Positions 1 to 10,046 of a stretch of DNA of 64,000 bases are shown one piece after another. Under the pieces are notes generated by a model, which was not told the DNA's origin, did no database searches, and saw nothing but the letters and a program-made list of their open reading frames with translations. The stretch spans positions 384,847 to 448,846 of the forward strand of contig NZ_KV440953.1 of NCBI RefSeq assembly GCF_001636425.1, written 5' to 3'. Numbering within the stretch: the stretch's first letter is position 1; each line of letters starts with the position of its first letter. The translations under genes and the position numbers were made by a program. The stretch is from Heyndrickxia acidicola. GTDB lineage: Bacteria > Bacillota > Bacilli > Bacillales > Bacillaceae_C.

Positions 1-2
1 AT

Positions 3-1286
3 CTAGCCGACGTCTATGTCAAAGGGGAAATATCAAACTTTAAGCAGCATTCGAGCGGACACATGTACTTTACTCTTAAGGATAATAAAGCGCGAATTCT
101 TGCTGTAATGTTTGCTGCTGCAAACCGGAAGCTAAAATTCACTCCTGAAAACGGAATGAATGTAATGCTGCGTGGATCCATATCTGTTTTCGAAGGAAGC
201 GGCCAATACCAAATATACGCCAAAGACATGCAGCCTGATGGAGTCGGTGCATTATACCTTGCCTATGAACAACTAAAAGAAAAGCTTTCTGAGGAGGGCT
301 TATTCGCTCCTGAAAGGAAACGGCCGCTTCCTGCCTATCCAAATGTGATCGGCGTAATTACCTCTCCAACTGGCGCAGCTGTAAGGGATATTATCACCAC
401 CATTAAAAGGCGGTACCCAATTGGAAAAATCATTCTCCATCCCGCGCTTGTCCAGGGAGAAAAAGCTGCAGAGTCCATTGCTGCAGCTATCCAAAAAGCA
501 AATGACATGAGACAGGCAGATGTATTAATTGTGGGCAGAGGCGGAGGATCCATAGAAGAATTATGGGCTTTTAATGAAGAAATCGTTGCCCGTGCCATTC
601 ATCATTCTGAAATCCCAATTATATCAGCAGTTGGCCATGAAACTGATTCTACCATTGCTGATTTCGCAGCTGACCTTAGGGCACCAACCCCGACTGGTGC
701 AGCAGAACTGGCTGTTCCGCATATTGATGAATTGATGGAGAGAGTCTTGAATCGAAAAGCCCGTTTAATCCGGAGTGTATCGGATATACTTCGCCACCAG
801 CGAAAGAGGCTCGAATTTATTGAGCGGTCCTATATATTTCGAAATCCATACCGCTTGTATGAACCAAAGCTGCAGCAGCTTGACCGTTTAAATGAAAGGT
901 TAACGAGGGATACAAAGCAAATTGTTGACCATAAATCTAGAACATTAAGTTCACTCCAGCAGCGGCTGGTATTTAAAAGCCCGTCTTTGCAGATTAAACA
1001 GCAGAGTGACCGCTTTAACAGGACGAAAAAAGAGCTGCTTCTAAACACTCAAAGAATATTGAAAGAAAAACAGCAGGAGTTTTCCAGGAAGCTGACTGTG
1101 CTTGAAGCATTAAGTCCATTAAAAGTTATGGAACGGGGTTACAGCCTGGCGTACAGTGAAAATGAAAATCTTTTAAAAAGTGTTGACCAAACGAAAACAG
1201 GAGATCAAATCCAAGTTATGCTGTCTGACGGTACACTATCTTGTACAGTAGACCAGATTGAGAGGAGAAAAAATCATGACGGATAA
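3..1286 (+). CDS. xseA: Exodeoxyribonuclease VII large subunit, 5' end missing
   Basis: Large catalytic subunit of exonuclease VII, which degrades single-stranded DNA with XseB. The reading frame is already open at the window edge: the first codons read [13 protein letters not shown], the N-terminal OB-fold of the family. About 427 residues are visible against about 450 in B. subtilis, so only some 20-25 are lost. The conserved core is present ([59 protein letters not shown]), followed by a long charged coiled-coil region and the C-terminal ERGYSLAY motif. The stop overlaps xseB by 11 nt, so the two are translationally coupled. Confidence 0.97.
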   Translation, partial: LADVYVKGEISNFKQHSSGHMYFTLKDNKARILAVMFAAANRKLKFTPENGMNVMLRGSISVFEGSGQYQIYAKDMQPDGVGALYLAYEQLKEKLSEEGLFAPERKRPLPAYPNVIGVITSPTGAAVRDIITTIKRRYPIGKIILHPALVQGEKAAESIAAAIQKANDMRQADVLIVGRGGGSIEELWAFNEEIVARAIHHSEIPIISAVGHETDSTIADFAADLRAPTPTGAAELAVPHIDELMERVLNRKARLIRSVSDILRHQRKRLEFIERSYIFRNPYRLYEPKLQQLDRLNERLTRDTKQIVDHKSRTLSSLQQRLVFKSPSLQIKQQSDRFNRTKKELLLNTQRILKEKQQEFSRKLTVLEALSPLKVMERGYSLAYSENENLLKSVDQTKTGDQIQVMLSDGTLSCTVDQIERRKNHDG

Positions 1287-1500
1287 AATTTCATTTGAAG
1301 AAGCGATGGACCAGCTGGAAACGATTGTGGGGCGTTTGGAAGAAGGGGATGTTCCTCTCGAAGAAGCTATTTCCATTTATAAAAAAGGGATGGAGCTTTC
1401 AAAGGTTTGCCATGATAAGCTGAAAACAATTGAAGAACAGCTGACAAAAGTTATTACCGAGGACGGAGAAGAGGATTTTATTATTCAAGAGGAAGGGTAA
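1276..1500 (+). CDS. xseB: Exodeoxyribonuclease VII small subunit
   Basis: Small subunit of exonuclease VII, 74 residues, all helical ([19 protein letters not shown] is the family signature). The ATG at 1276 is preferred over an upstream in-frame codon at 1258 because GAGGAG lies 7 nt before it and the protein then starts [10 protein letters not shown] as in the family. It overlaps the end of xseA and is followed 9 nt later by ispA, so the three genes form one operon. Confidence 0.95.
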   Translation: MTDKISFEEAMDQLETIVGRLEEGDVPLEEAISIYKKGMELSKVCHDKLKTIEEQLTKVITEDGEEDFIIQEEG

Positions 1501-1509
1501 GGGTTTCTG

Positions 1510-2391
1510 ATGGAAGCATTAAATTCTTTTATGGAAAAAAATATTAAGATCGTTGAAACGGAGCTTGGAAAATACATTTCCAGGCTGGAAGGTCCTGATG
1601 TGATTAAAAGTGCAATGGATTACTCTCTTCAAGCAGGAGGGAAAAGAATTCGTCCTATTTTGCTTTTAGCAACCATTGCTGCCTTTCAAGAGGAAATTGA
1701 GAAAGGACTGGCAGCTGCTTGTTCTCTGGAAATGGTTCACACCTATTCTTTAATCCATGATGACCTTCCGGCAATGGACAATGATGATCTTAGACGCGGA
1801 AAGCCTACTAATCACAAGGTATATGGAGAGGCAATGGCCATTTTGGCTGGAGACGGGCTTTTGACGTACAGTTTTCAGGTTATCACTGAGGATACAAGGC
1901 TTACAAATGAGCAAAAAGTGCAATTGGTTTCTCTTTTAGCAAAAATGTCGGGACCTGAAGGAATGGTTGGGGGTCAGGTAGCAGACATGGAGGGAGAAAA
2001 CCGTAAGCTGACTTTGCAGGACCTTGAATATATCCACCTTAATAAAACTGGTAAGCTATTGACCTACAGTGTATTAGCAGGAGCCATTATTGGCGGTGCC
2101 TCCCGTTCCCAGTTAGAGCAATTCGATATTTTTGCAAGGAATCTTGGGATTGCCTTTCAAATCCGTGATGATATTCTTGATATTGAAGGGGACCAGGCAA
2201 AAATGGGCAAGCCGATTGGCAGTGATGTGACGAATCACAAAAGTACTTATCCTTCATTATTGAATATGCAGGGTGCCAAGGATAAGCTAATGGCCCATAT
2301 TCAACATGCAAAGACTGCATTAAACAATATTGAGGTAAATACCCATCTGCTCGAACAAATGACAGATTTAATCGCTGTAAGAGATAATTGA
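1510..2391 (+). CDS. ispA: Farnesyl diphosphate synthase (polyprenyl synthase)
   Basis: Condenses isopentenyl diphosphate with DMAPP/GPP to farnesyl diphosphate, precursor of undecaprenyl phosphate, quinones and haem side chains. 293 residues, the usual length. Both Asp-rich motifs are visible: DDLPAMD at residues 84-90 and DDILD near 218; GGKRIRP near 43-49 binds diphosphate. It follows xseB in the same operon and precedes dxs, as in B. subtilis (yqiD). A strong run AGGAAGGGTAAGGG before the ATG serves as ribosome site. Confidence 0.96.
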   Translation: MEALNSFMEKNIKIVETELGKYISRLEGPDVIKSAMDYSLQAGGKRIRPILLLATIAAFQEEIEKGLAAACSLEMVHTYSLIHDDLPAMDNDDLRRGKPTNHKVYGEAMAILAGDGLLTYSFQVITEDTRLTNEQKVQLVSLLAKMSGPEGMVGGQVADMEGENRKLTLQDLEYIHLNKTGKLLTYSVLAGAIIGGASRSQLEQFDIFARNLGIAFQIRDDILDIEGDQAKMGKPIGSDVTNHKSTYPSLLNMQGAKDKLMAHIQHAKTALNNIEVNTHLLEQMTDLIAVRDN

Positions 2392-2398
2392 TCCTTCA

Positions 2399-2427
2399 TT
2401 GAGCAGTTGTCAGCTCTATGCTATAAT
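2399..2427 (+). promoter_or_regulatory. Sigma-A promoter in the ispA-dxs gap
   Basis: TTGAGC (2399-2404) and a perfect TATAAT (2422-2427) are spaced by 17 nt, starting just after the ispA stop. Transcription would begin near 2434 and could feed dxs or end at the hairpin terminator at 2528-2557. Confidence 0.6.
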
Positions 2428-2433
2428 ACTAAT

Positions 2434-2557
2434 AAAATTCCAAGTATGAATAGGATTATAAAAAACATTGTCCATATATAACTGGTGCAAAGAGGCAGTA
2501 AAACTCCATAATACGAGTACTGGCATGCCGTTATCACATTGTGTTAGCGGTTTTTTC
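2434..2557 (+). ncRNA. Possible short RNA or attenuated dxs leader
   Basis: The interval runs from the predicted start of the promoter at 2399-2427 to the U-run of the terminator at 2528-2557, about 125 nt, with no convincing ORF. It may be a stand-alone small RNA, an attenuated leader of dxs, or simply the 3' end of the xse-ispA transcript with a fortuitous promoter. In some other Firmicutes the OLE RNA occupies this slot between ispA and dxs, but this segment is far too short and has no oapA beside it. I do not recognise the sequence as a known RNA class. Confidence 0.35.
2528..2557 (+). terminator. Rho-independent terminator or attenuator before dxs
   Basis: Arms CCGTTATCAC and GTGTTAGCGG around loop ATT form about 10 bp with one mismatch and one wobble, followed by six T. 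The rest of the gap to dxs (2558-2821) shows nothing I can name. Confidence 0.7.
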
Positions 2558-2821
2558 ATGAAAGGTTCTTTTCCAATGGTTTTTATCTTTTTATCTACTT
2601 AACATAAAGTGCCTTAGTAGAAAAAGTTGTTTAAATAGGAAATTAGCCCCGGTGAAAAGGTTAACATCACATTTAGAGGGAATTCTAATGGTATCGTTAA
2701 AATTTGTCAGGAAAGAAAATAATATGAGAAAATATACCAAATGCACTGCTGTATGGAAATATATTAGATGAACGAAGCATTAGTACTGCTTATACTCAGA
2801 AACGAAAGCGAGTGATCCATT

Positions 2822-4720
2822 ATGGATCTTTTATCAATTAAGGACCCGTCTTTTCTTAAGAAAATGGATATTGAAGACCTCAAAGAGTTAAGTGATGATA
2901 TTCGCCAATTCTTAATAGAAAAGCTATCTAGAACGGGCGGCCATATCGGGCCAAATTTAGGTGTTGTAGAGCTAACCATTGCTCTCCATAAATGCTTTAA
3001 CAGCCCGCAGGACAAAATTTTATGGGATGTCGGGCATCAATCCTATGTCCATAAAATTTTAACGGGGCGTGCAGGCGAATTTGACTCATTGAGGCAGTTT
3101 AAGGGGCTATGCGGCTTTCCTAAAAGATGTGAGAGTGAACATGATGTCTGGGAAACAGGCCATAGCTCAACATCCTTGTCTGCTGCCATGGGCATGGCAA
3201 TTGCAAGGGATTTAAAAGGAGAAAAATCCTTTGTTATCCCTGTAATTGGCGACGGAGCATTAACAGGCGGCATGGCGCTTGAGGCATTGAACCATATTGG
3301 GCATGAACAAAAGGATTTGATTGTCGTTCTGAATGATAATGAAATGTCTATTGCACCAAATGTGGGTGCCCTTCACAACGTGTTAGGAAAACTAAGGACA
3401 GCAGGTAAATATAAGCGGGCAAAGGATGAATTGGAGCTTCTTTTGAAGAAGGTCCCTGCGATCGGCGGTAAGCTAGCCGCAACGGCTGAGAGGGTAAAAG
3501 ACAGCCTAAAGTACCTTTTGGTTTCCGGCGTGTTTTTTGAAGAGCTTGGATTTACGTATTTAGGCCCTGTTGATGGTCATAACTATGAGGCTCTGTTTGA
3601 AAACATCCAATACGCTAAAAAAACAAAGGGTCCGATTCTTTTACATGTGATTACGAAAAAAGGCAAAGGGTATGAACCTGCTGAAAACGACAAAAAAGGA
3701 ACCTGGCACGGTACGGGTCAATATAAAATTGAAACCGGTGACTTAATTAAGCCGGTTAATGCTCCACCTGCATGGAGCGCACTTGTCAGTGATACCGTGT
3801 TAAGACTAGCCAAAAAGGATCCGAGAATTGTTGCAATCACACCAGCTATGCCTGTTGGCTCAAAGTTGGAAAAATTTGCACAGGAGCTGCCAAACCGCAT
3901 GTATGACGTAGGGATTGCCGAACAGCATGCAGCTACTCTGGCAGCAGGATTGGCTACCCAGGATATGAAGCCATTTTTGGCCATCTATTCGACATTTCTT
4001 CAGCGTGCTTATGATCAGGTCGTACATGATATTTGCCGCCAGAATTTAAACGTATTTATCGGAATTGACCGTGCAGGGCTGGTCGGAGCGGATGGTGAAA
4101 CGCACCAGGGAGTATTTGATATTGCCTTTTTACGCCACGTTCCGAATCTGGTGATAATGATGCCAAAGGACGAAAATGAAGGCCAGCACATGGTCCAGAC
4201 CGCTATAGAATATAACAGCGGACCAATCGCCATGAGATTTCCCCGCGGTAATGGATATGGTGTACCGATGGATGAAGAGCTTAAAGCCATTCCAATCGGG
4301 ACGTGGGAGGTTTTAAGAAATGGAACAGATGCTGCCATCTTAACGTTTGGCACTACGATTCCTATGGCATTGGAAGCCGCAAATCTTTTACAGAAAAAAG
4401 GATTGTCTATAAAAGTCATTAATGCTCGCTTCATTAAGCCTCTGGATGAAAAAATGATGGCTGAGCTGCTAAACAGCAGTATGCCGATTTTAACCATTGA
4501 AGAAGCCGTCCTTCAAGGCGGATTTGGAAGCGCAGTATTAGAGTACGCCCATGATAAGGGGTATTATCACAATGTAATTGAGCGCATGGGAATTCCTGAC
4601 CAATTTATTGAGCACGGAGGCGTGAACGAGCTTCTCCAGGAAATAGGCATGACGACCGAGGATACGGTGAATCGTCTGCTTACTATGCTATCTAAAAATC
4701 AAAAAAGGGCATCGGTATGA
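2822..4720 (+). CDS. dxs: 1-deoxy-D-xylulose-5-phosphate synthase
   Basis: First enzyme of the MEP isoprenoid pathway: joins pyruvate and glyceraldehyde 3-phosphate using thiamine diphosphate. 632 residues, full length. It starts [13 protein letters not shown], matching the B. subtilis start. The TPP motif [15 protein letters not shown] begins at residue 143, and the transketolase-type pyrimidine domain has [15 protein letters not shown] and [15 protein letters not shown]. The ribosome site (GCGAGTG) is weak, although the protein start is clear. The stop overlaps tlyA by 4 nt (ATGA), so dxs and tlyA are coupled. Supplies the same pathway as ispA. Confidence 0.98.
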   Translation: MDLLSIKDPSFLKKMDIEDLKELSDDIRQFLIEKLSRTGGHIGPNLGVVELTIALHKCFNSPQDKILWDVGHQSYVHKILTGRAGEFDSLRQFKGLCGFPKRCESEHDVWETGHSSTSLSAAMGMAIARDLKGEKSFVIPVIGDGALTGGMALEALNHIGHEQKDLIVVLNDNEMSIAPNVGALHNVLGKLRTAGKYKRAKDELELLLKKVPAIGGKLAATAERVKDSLKYLLVSGVFFEELGFTYLGPVDGHNYEALFENIQYAKKTKGPILLHVITKKGKGYEPAENDKKGTWHGTGQYKIETGDLIKPVNAPPAWSALVSDTVLRLAKKDPRIVAITPAMPVGSKLEKFAQELPNRMYDVGIAEQHAATLAAGLATQDMKPFLAIYSTFLQRAYDQVVHDICRQNLNVFIGIDRAGLVGADGETHQGVFDIAFLRHVPNLVIMMPKDENEGQHMVQTAIEYNSGPIAMRFPRGNGYGVPMDEELKAIPIGTWEVLRNGTDAAILTFGTTIPMALEAANLLQKKGLSIKVINARFIKPLDEKMMAELLNSSMPILTIEEAVLQGGFGSAVLEYAHDKGYYHNVIERMGIPDQFIEHGGVNELLQEIGMTTEDTVNRLLTMLSKNQKRASV

Positions 4721-5553
4721 AAACAAAAAAGCAACGAGTAGATATACTTCTAGTGGAACGCGGTTTAATTGAAACAAGAGAAAAAGCAAAACGGGCTATT
4801 ATGGCAGGTCTGGTGTATTCAAATGAGACTCGGCTGGATAAGCCCGGTGAAAAAGTGGACGAGGATGCAGAACTCACTGTAAAGGGCAATGTGATGCCAT
4901 ATGTGAGCAGAGGCGGATTTAAGCTCGAAAAAGCGTTAAATGTTTTTGATGTAGACATTAAAGGGAAAGTACTGCTGGATATTGGATCTTCCACGGGAGG
5001 CTTTACGGATTGTGCACTTCAAAATGGTGCAAAAATGTCCTATGCCCTGGATGTTGGGTATAACCAGCTGGCATGGAAGCTTCGGCAGGATGATCGGGTA
5101 GTCGTAATGGAAAGGACAAATTTCCGTTATGTAACTCCTGCAGACTTAGTAAGGGACATGCCTGATTTTTCAAGTATTGATGTTTCGTTTATTTCTCTTT
5201 CTCTAATCCTCCCTGTCTTAAGGACGTTATTAGTCCCTGGCGGGGACGTGGTTGCGCTAATTAAGCCGCAATTTGAGGCTGGAAAAGAGCAGGTTGGGAA
5301 AAAGGGAATTGTCAGGGATAAAAAAGTACACGAAGGGGTAATTGAAAAAATTGTTCACTTGTCTTTAGCTGAGGGCTATCATGTCGAAAATCTATCCTTC
5401 TCCCCAATTACGGGAGGCGAGGGAAATATCGAGTTTTTAATTCATTTAAAATGGCCTGGTGAAAATATCGGAGGGCAGAATCATCTATCCCAATCGATTC
5501 AGGATGTTGTCGCTGAAGCACATGCCACTTTAGCGGAAAAGAGCAGGGAATAG
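4717..5553 (+). CDS. tlyA: TlyA/YqxC family rRNA methyltransferase-like protein
   Basis: 278 residues: an N-terminal S4 RNA-binding domain (about 5-65; [20 protein letters not shown]) and an FtsJ/RrmJ-type SAM-dependent methyltransferase domain with [14 protein letters not shown] at 86-99 and the IKPQFEAGK region. TlyA in mycobacteria 2'-O-methylates 16S and 23S rRNA and is also described as a haemolysin; the role of the Bacillus version (YqxC) is less certain. Translationally coupled to dxs by an ATGA overlap. Its stop codon lies in the loop of the terminator that ends the operon. Confidence 0.93.
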   Translation: MKTKKQRVDILLVERGLIETREKAKRAIMAGLVYSNETRLDKPGEKVDEDAELTVKGNVMPYVSRGGFKLEKALNVFDVDIKGKVLLDIGSSTGGFTDCALQNGAKMSYALDVGYNQLAWKLRQDDRVVVMERTNFRYVTPADLVRDMPDFSSIDVSFISLSLILPVLRTLLVPGGDVVALIKPQFEAGKEQVGKKGIVRDKKVHEGVIEKIVHLSLAEGYHVENLSFSPITGGEGNIEFLIHLKWPGENIGGQNHLSQSIQDVVAEAHATLAEKSRE

Positions 5554-5566
5554 CTGCTCTTTTTCC
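5535..5566 (+). terminator. Terminator of the dxs-tlyA operon
   Basis: GGAAAAGAGCAG pairs with CTGCTCTTTTTCC around loop GGAATAG; the stem overlaps the tlyA stop codon and ends in a T-rich arm. Confidence 0.85.
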
Positions 5567-5634
5567 ATTTCTTATAAAAATAAGGCTTTCTAAAAGCTGT
5601 TATTTTAGGTCCTGTGGTCAATGGAGAGAAAAGC

Positions 5635-5665
5635 AATGCCTTTTGAAAAATTTGTTTAAGGCATT
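5635..5665. repeat. Small inverted repeat in the tlyA-argR gap
   Basis: AATGCCTT (5635-5642) and AAGGCATT (5658-5665) are perfectly complementary around a 15-nt loop. There is no T-run, so it is not an obvious terminator; function unknown. The remaining gap (5567-5809) shows nothing else I can name. Confidence 0.4.
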
Positions 5666-5809
5666 CCGATTAGCAGGTGCAAAGCATCAAACCGATTCAC
5701 GGACCTGCATGCCACAAAAAAAGTGAACGGCTGAATGGGAAACAGTAGGAAATATGTCCAGAGTATATAAGGGAAATATTTTTTACCTCATTTTCTTAAT
5801 GATAGAGGA

Positions 5810-5839
5810 TTGACGTTGTAAGGAAGAGGATAGTATACA
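5810..5839 (+). promoter_or_regulatory. Probable sigma-A promoter of argR
   Basis: TTGACG (5810-5815) and TATACA (5834-5839) with an 18-nt spacer, about 60 bp before the argR start. TACAAT two bases further is an alternative -10. Confidence 0.6.
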
Positions 5840-5865
5840 ATTAGCTGAAAATAAGCTAACATATA

Positions 5866-5883
5866 CATGAATATTTATCCATG
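5866..5883. promoter_or_regulatory. Probable ARG box (ArgR operator)
   Basis: CATGAATATTTATCCATG is an imperfect 18-bp palindrome of the ARG-box type (ATGAATAWWWATTCAT-like). It lies between the argR promoter and start codon, so autoregulation by the arginine repressor is likely. Confidence 0.55.
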
Positions 5884-5902
5884 TTGTAGAAAGGTGAAGC
5901 GG

Positions 5903-6352
5903 ATGAACAAAGGGCAAAGATTAATTAAAATTCGAGAAATTATTGCAAATAATGAAGTCGAAACACAGGATGAACTGGTGGATTTCTTGAAAAGCTACGG
6001 GTTTCCTGTAACTCAGGCTACCATTTCTCGTGATATTAAAGAACTGCATTTAGTTAAGGTTCCAATGAATGACGGAAGATATAAATATAGTTTGCCTGCT
6101 GATCAGCGGTTTAACCCTATGCAAAAATTGAAGAGAGCGTTAACAGACTCATTTGTGAGTGTGGATACAGCGGGGCATTTGATTGTCATGAAGACCCTGC
6201 CAGGAAATGCCCATGCTGTCGGCGCGTTGGTTGATATTTTAGATTGGGATGAAATTATAGGCACTTTATGCGGGGATGACACATGTCTTATAATTTGTAA
6301 ATTACCTGAACAAGCCGGGGTCATTTCTCAGCGATTTATAGATATGCTTTAA
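5903..6352 (+). CDS. argR: Arginine repressor ArgR/AhrC
   Basis: Arginine-responsive regulator that represses biosynthesis genes and activates catabolism genes. 149 residues from the ATG at 5903, chosen because AAAGGTGAAG precedes it and the protein then starts [14 protein letters not shown] as in AhrC. The N-terminal winged helix carries the recognition segment [18 protein letters not shown]; the C-terminal hexamerisation and arginine-binding domain contains [14 protein letters not shown]. Placed before recN as in B. subtilis, with an 18-nt gap, so the two genes are probably cotranscribed. Confidence 0.96.
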   Translation: MNKGQRLIKIREIIANNEVETQDELVDFLKSYGFPVTQATISRDIKELHLVKVPMNDGRYKYSLPADQRFNPMQKLKRALTDSFVSVDTAGHLIVMKTLPGNAHAVGALVDILDWDEIIGTLCGDDTCLIICKLPEQAGVISQRFIDML

Positions 6353-6370
6353 TGGAGAGGTGAGTGTTCT

Positions 6371-8083
6371 GTGCTACAAGAACTTTCGATACGCAATTTT
6401 GCAATTATAGATGAGTTATTCCTTTCTTTTGAAAAAGGCCTGACAGTGCTTACCGGGGAAACAGGTGCAGGAAAATCCATTATTATTGATGCCATTAACT
6501 TATTGGTCGGAGGAAGAGGCTCAGTTGAATTTGTCCGCCATGGTGAAAAGAAGGCTGAGATAGAAGGTCTTTTTGTACTGGATAATGATCATCACCCATG
6601 CGTAGAAAGAGCCCGTGAATTTGGCATTGATGTTGAGGAGGGCATGGTTGTCCTGCACAGGGATATATCTAGTTCCGGGAAAAGTGTCTGCAGAGTGAAT
6701 GGAAAGCTTGTGACGATTGCCACACTTAGAGAAATAGGCGGCACCCTTATGGATATTCACGGCCAGCATGAGCATCAGGAGCTAATGAATGAAGCATTCC
6801 ATCTACCATTACTGGACCAATATGGCTCGTCTGAAATTGAACAAGCTGCGGCGAATTATCGAGAAGTCTATAAGGAATACGAGCAGACGCTAGTACGATT
6901 AAAAGGTCTAAGTGAAAATGAACAACAAATGGCACATCGTCTGGATCTTATCCAATTTCAGCTTCAAGAGATACAAAATGCAAATCTTCAGATTCACGAA
7001 GATCAGGAGCTTACAGAAGAAAAAAGAAAATTGATGAATTTTGAAAAACTGTACGAAGGTCTCCATACCAGCTATGAAGCCCTTAGTGGTGAAGGCCGCG
7101 GTCTTGATTGGATAGGACATGTTATGGATCAGCTTGAAACAGCTGCTGAGCTGGACAACAATTATCAGTCTCTTTTAGAATCGGTTTCAAATTCTTTCTA
7201 TATCCTTGAAGATGCTGCCCATACGATACGTAATGATCTTGATAATCTTGAGTTTGATCCAGAGCGTTTAAATATAATTGAAAGCCGGTTAAACGAAATT
7301 AATCAGTTAAAAAGAAAATATGGCGACGACATAGAAGGGATATTAGAATACAGTGCAAAGATTGAAGAAGAAATTGAAACCATCACAAACAGAGAAAGCC
7401 ATATTGAACAGCTTCAATTAAAGCTCCAAATGCTGCAAAAAGATTTACATCTTGAAGCCAAACAGCTGACAGACATTCGGGAAAAATGGGCCCATAAATT
7501 AACCGCCGCAATTCACCGCGAATTGAAAGAGCTTTATATGGCTAAAACCATTTTTGAGGTACACTTCCATTCGTCTGCTGATGATTTTGCAAATACAGCT
7601 AATCCGCCTTTTCGAAAGGATGGACTTGACCAGCTTGAGTTTTATATTTCCACGAATCCTGGAGAGCCTTTAAAAGCATTGTCTAAGGTAGCATCAGGTG
7701 GAGAGCTTTCCCGAATGATGCTTGCTTTAAAAACCATTTTCTCAAAACATCAAGGTATAACATCCATTATATTTGATGAAGTGGATACAGGTGTAAGTGG
7801 ACGTGTGGCACAAGCGATTGCAGAGAAGATTCATTCTGTATCAGTAAATTCCCAGGTTTTATGCATTTCTCACCTGCCTCAGGTTGCGGCAATGGCTGAC
7901 ACTCACTTGTTTATTATGAAAGAAACGAAAAAAGGGAGAACAAGCACTGCTGTAAAGGTGTTGGGAGAAAACGATAAGATTAAAGAAATTGGCCGTATGA
8001 TATCCGGTGTGGAAATAACAGACCTGACAAAAGAGCATGCAAGAGAATTATTAGGCCTGGCATATTCCATTAAACATAAATAG
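6371..8083 (+). CDS. recN: DNA repair protein RecN
   Basis: SMC-like ATPase that gathers at double-strand breaks and helps recombination repair. 570 residues (576 in B. subtilis). Walker A GETGAGKS at 29-36; Q-loop region DIHGQHEHQELMN; long coiled coils around 155-360; ABC signature ASGGELSRMM and Walker B SIIFDEVDTGVSG near the C-terminus. GTG start with GGAGAGGTGAG upstream, 18 nt after argR. Confidence 0.97.
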   Translation: MLQELSIRNFAIIDELFLSFEKGLTVLTGETGAGKSIIIDAINLLVGGRGSVEFVRHGEKKAEIEGLFVLDNDHHPCVERAREFGIDVEEGMVVLHRDISSSGKSVCRVNGKLVTIATLREIGGTLMDIHGQHEHQELMNEAFHLPLLDQYGSSEIEQAAANYREVYKEYEQTLVRLKGLSENEQQMAHRLDLIQFQLQEIQNANLQIHEDQELTEEKRKLMNFEKLYEGLHTSYEALSGEGRGLDWIGHVMDQLETAAELDNNYQSLLESVSNSFYILEDAAHTIRNDLDNLEFDPERLNIIESRLNEINQLKRKYGDDIEGILEYSAKIEEEIETITNRESHIEQLQLKLQMLQKDLHLEAKQLTDIREKWAHKLTAAIHRELKELYMAKTIFEVHFHSSADDFANTANPPFRKDGLDQLEFYISTNPGEPLKALSKVASGGELSRMMLALKTIFSKHQGITSIIFDEVDTGVSGRVAQAIAEKIHSVSVNSQVLCISHLPQVAAMADTHLFIMKETKKGRTSTAVKVLGENDKIKEIGRMISGVEITDLTKEHARELLGLAYSIKHK

Positions 8084-8091
8084 CAATAGAT

Positions 8092-8181
8092 AAAGGAATA
8101 ATAAAATGAATCTTTAGGGTATAAAGAGAGTGCAGAAATCCTCCTGTATTTAAACCTGAAGCATTTTTATTATTCCTTTTT
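8092..8181 (+). terminator. Large-loop terminator after recN
   Basis: AAAGGAATAATAAAATG (8092-8108) pairs with CATTTTTATTATTCCTTTTTT (from 8162), followed by a T-run. Inner segments CTTTAGG and CCTGAAG extend the stem. The 8182-8402 gap before spoIVB presumably holds a forespore (sigma-G type) promoter, but I could not assign one with confidence. Confidence 0.65.
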
Positions 8182-8409
8182 TGCATAGTAATATTATAAT
8201 GCTTAATTGGCATCACTATCCATTTCGTGCAGGTTTTTTTCTTGACCTCATGTTATATTTCTCAGCTTTCAAGGCTAATCTAAGACTGTAGCCAATTATC
8301 TAATCGGAATGAAATAATCCTGAGAAGATCCTTTCCTCATTTGTGAGGATGCACGTATATAAAGAAAAAGGTGTAGGCCAAAGAAAAGTGTGGACTAGAA
8401 GCGAGGAGA

Positions 8410-9708
8410 GTGAAGAGTTTGAGTTGGGAATTCCTTAGGAAAATGATAGGTGGATTTCTCCTTGTTTCATTATGTTTTATCGGGTTTTCAAAACCTTTTC
8501 AAGAATATCTCCACATTCCAAATACAATCACCATGTTGCAGGGTGATAAGTTTCAATTTAGCAAGTCATCTGCAGTCACAGCTGCTGTTATGACAACAGG
8601 AAAAAATATAAATGTACACGAGAGTCCTGATTCAGTCTCCATTAAAGGAAAAGCAATTGGACAAGACCAGGTGTTTCTTGAATTTGCAGGATTGCCAATC
8701 AAGAAGGTAGATGTAAATGTTTTGCGCAGCGTGAAAGTGATTCCCGGTGGACAATCAATTGGTGTCAAGCTTAATACTCTCGGTGTTTTGGTTGTCGGCC
8801 ATCATCTCGTTGAAACAAAAAAAGGCAATGTCTCTCCAGGCGAAAAGGCAGGCATACAAGTGGGAGATATTATCACGATGATAAATGGGCAGAAAATTGA
8901 AGACATGTCAGATGTCGCTCCTTTTGTCCAGAAAGCAGGCCAGGATAACAAGCCGCTCAATATTACCATTCAAAGAGAACAGGGGACCTTTAAAACGCAT
9001 TTAATGCCATTAAAGGATGTTTCAGAGGACACATATAAATTAGGTCTTTATATCAGAGATTCTGCAGCAGGAATCGGAACTATGACCTTTATAGATCCCC
9101 AATCAAAAAAATATGGCGCATTGGGCCATGTAATATCGGACATGGATACAAAAAAACCGATTGTTGTAAAAGACGGTGAAATTGTTCGATCAACTGTGAC
9201 TTCCATTGAAAAAGGGAAGGATGGAAATCCAGGAGAAAAGCTTGCACGTTTTTCAGCGGATAACAAGACGATTGGCAATATCAACCGAAACAGCCCTTTT
9301 GGCATCTTTGGAAAGCTCAATACTACTTTAACAAACGGACAGTATGATAAACCGATGCCCATTGCATTATCCAATCAGGTGAAGGATGGTCCAGCAAAAA
9401 TCCTTACAGTTGTGAATGGCGATAAAGTTGAAGCATACGATATACGAATTGTCAGTACCGTTCCGCAAAAGTTTCCAGCTACAAAAGGGATGGTTATTAA
9501 GGTAACAGACCCTAAGCTTCTAAAGAAAACGGGCGGTATTGTACAGGGAATGAGCGGAAGCCCAATCATTCAAGATGGGAAAATCATTGGTGCAGTAACT
9601 CATGTATTCGTCAATGATCCGACTTCAGGTTATGGAGTCCATATTGAATGGATGCTGCACGAAGCAGGAATCAACATATACAAAAACCAAACCGAGCAAG
9701 CAAGCTAA
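8410..9708 (+). CDS. spoIVB: SpoIVB serine peptidase (SpoIVB checkpoint)
   Basis: Made in the forespore and secreted into the intermembrane space, where it cleaves SpoIVFA to release pro-sigma-K processing. 432 residues: N-terminal membrane anchor (about 12-30), a PDZ domain (about 115-200; [20 protein letters not shown]), then the S55 peptidase domain with catalytic His in [10 protein letters not shown] (about 240) and Ser in [10 protein letters not shown] (about 382). The GTG at 8410 lies only 1 nt after GAGGAG; TTG at 8419 has better spacing and may be the true start. Sits next to spo0A as in all Bacillus. Confidence 0.96.
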   Translation: MKSLSWEFLRKMIGGFLLVSLCFIGFSKPFQEYLHIPNTITMLQGDKFQFSKSSAVTAAVMTTGKNINVHESPDSVSIKGKAIGQDQVFLEFAGLPIKKVDVNVLRSVKVIPGGQSIGVKLNTLGVLVVGHHLVETKKGNVSPGEKAGIQVGDIITMINGQKIEDMSDVAPFVQKAGQDNKPLNITIQREQGTFKTHLMPLKDVSEDTYKLGLYIRDSAAGIGTMTFIDPQSKKYGALGHVISDMDTKKPIVVKDGEIVRSTVTSIEKGKDGNPGEKLARFSADNKTIGNINRNSPFGIFGKLNTTLTNGQYDKPMPIALSNQVKDGPAKILTVVNGDKVEAYDIRIVSTVPQKFPATKGMVIKVTDPKLLKKTGGIVQGMSGSPIIQDGKIIGAVTHVFVNDPTSGYGVHIEWMLHEAGINIYKNQTEQAS

Positions 9709-9730
9709 TCGATTTTAGCTTGCTTTTCTT
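9698..9730 (+). terminator. Terminator of spoIVB
   Basis: AAGCAAGCTAA and TTAGCTTGCTT form an 11-bp stem around TCGATT, overlapping the stop codon and followed by a T-rich tract. Confidence 0.85.
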
Positions 9731-9897
9731 TTGTTAATCCTAAAAGCTGTTTAAGAGGTACAAAATCTTTACATATGAGAAAATGATCTGGATCTCATTG
9801 TTTTGGCGTCACATCGTCCAACAATACATGAAGTCACTGTTCATAAATCTTCTTTTATTTTTTTGAATATTTAAACATAGATTCCCATAGGGATGTA

Positions 9898-9906
9898 TGC
9901 TATGAT
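9898..9906 (+). promoter_or_regulatory. Candidate vegetative spo0A promoter (extended -10)
   Basis: TGCTATGAT is an extended -10 (TGn plus TATGAT). The matching -35 region is poor. Its place about 200 bp before spo0A fits the vegetative promoter known in B. subtilis, but this is inference. Confidence 0.4.
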
Positions 9907-9920
9907 AAGCTTAAAGATTT

Positions 9921-9927
9921 TTCGACA
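9921..9927 (-). promoter_or_regulatory. Spo0A box
   Basis: TTCGACA, reverse complement of the perfect 0A box TGTCGAA, 180 bp before spo0A and just downstream of the candidate vegetative promoter, fitting repression of that promoter by Spo0A~P. Confidence 0.7.
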
Positions 9928-9950
9928 ATCACTCAATATGTAGCGAATAT

Positions 9951-9957
9951 AGTCGAA
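9951..9957 (+). promoter_or_regulatory. Spo0A box, one mismatch
   Basis: AGTCGAA differs from TGTCGAA at the first base. It lies between two perfect boxes, so it is probably part of the autoregulatory array. Confidence 0.5.
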
Positions 9958-10022
9958 ATCACGAGTATTTTAAAGAAAATCAAAGAAAACTTTATATTTT
10001 TGAATTAAATTAAAGAAATAGA

Positions 10023-10046
10023 AGGATTTTAACTTCACTTGTCGAA
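10023..10046 (+). promoter_or_regulatory. Sigma-H-like sporulation promoter of spo0A overlapping a Spo0A box
   Basis: AGGATTT at about 10023-10029 matches a sigma-H -35, and a GAAAAT-like -10 follows about 13 nt later. A perfect 0A box TGTCGAA (10040-10046) overlaps this -10. The same arrangement of sigma-H promoter and 0A boxes controls spo0A in B. subtilis. GTTCTTT at 10050-10056 resembles a single SinR half site. Confidence 0.6.

Noticed and set aside
2392-2821. OLE RNA in the ispA-dxs gap
   Set aside because: The gap is 430 bp, shorter than OLE (about 600 nt), with no oapA gene; the bounded segment is only ~125 nt.
4015-4497. 160-codon minus-strand frame inside dxs
   Set aside because: Lies wholly within dxs, which is conserved on the plus strand; no ribosome site and unusual residue content.
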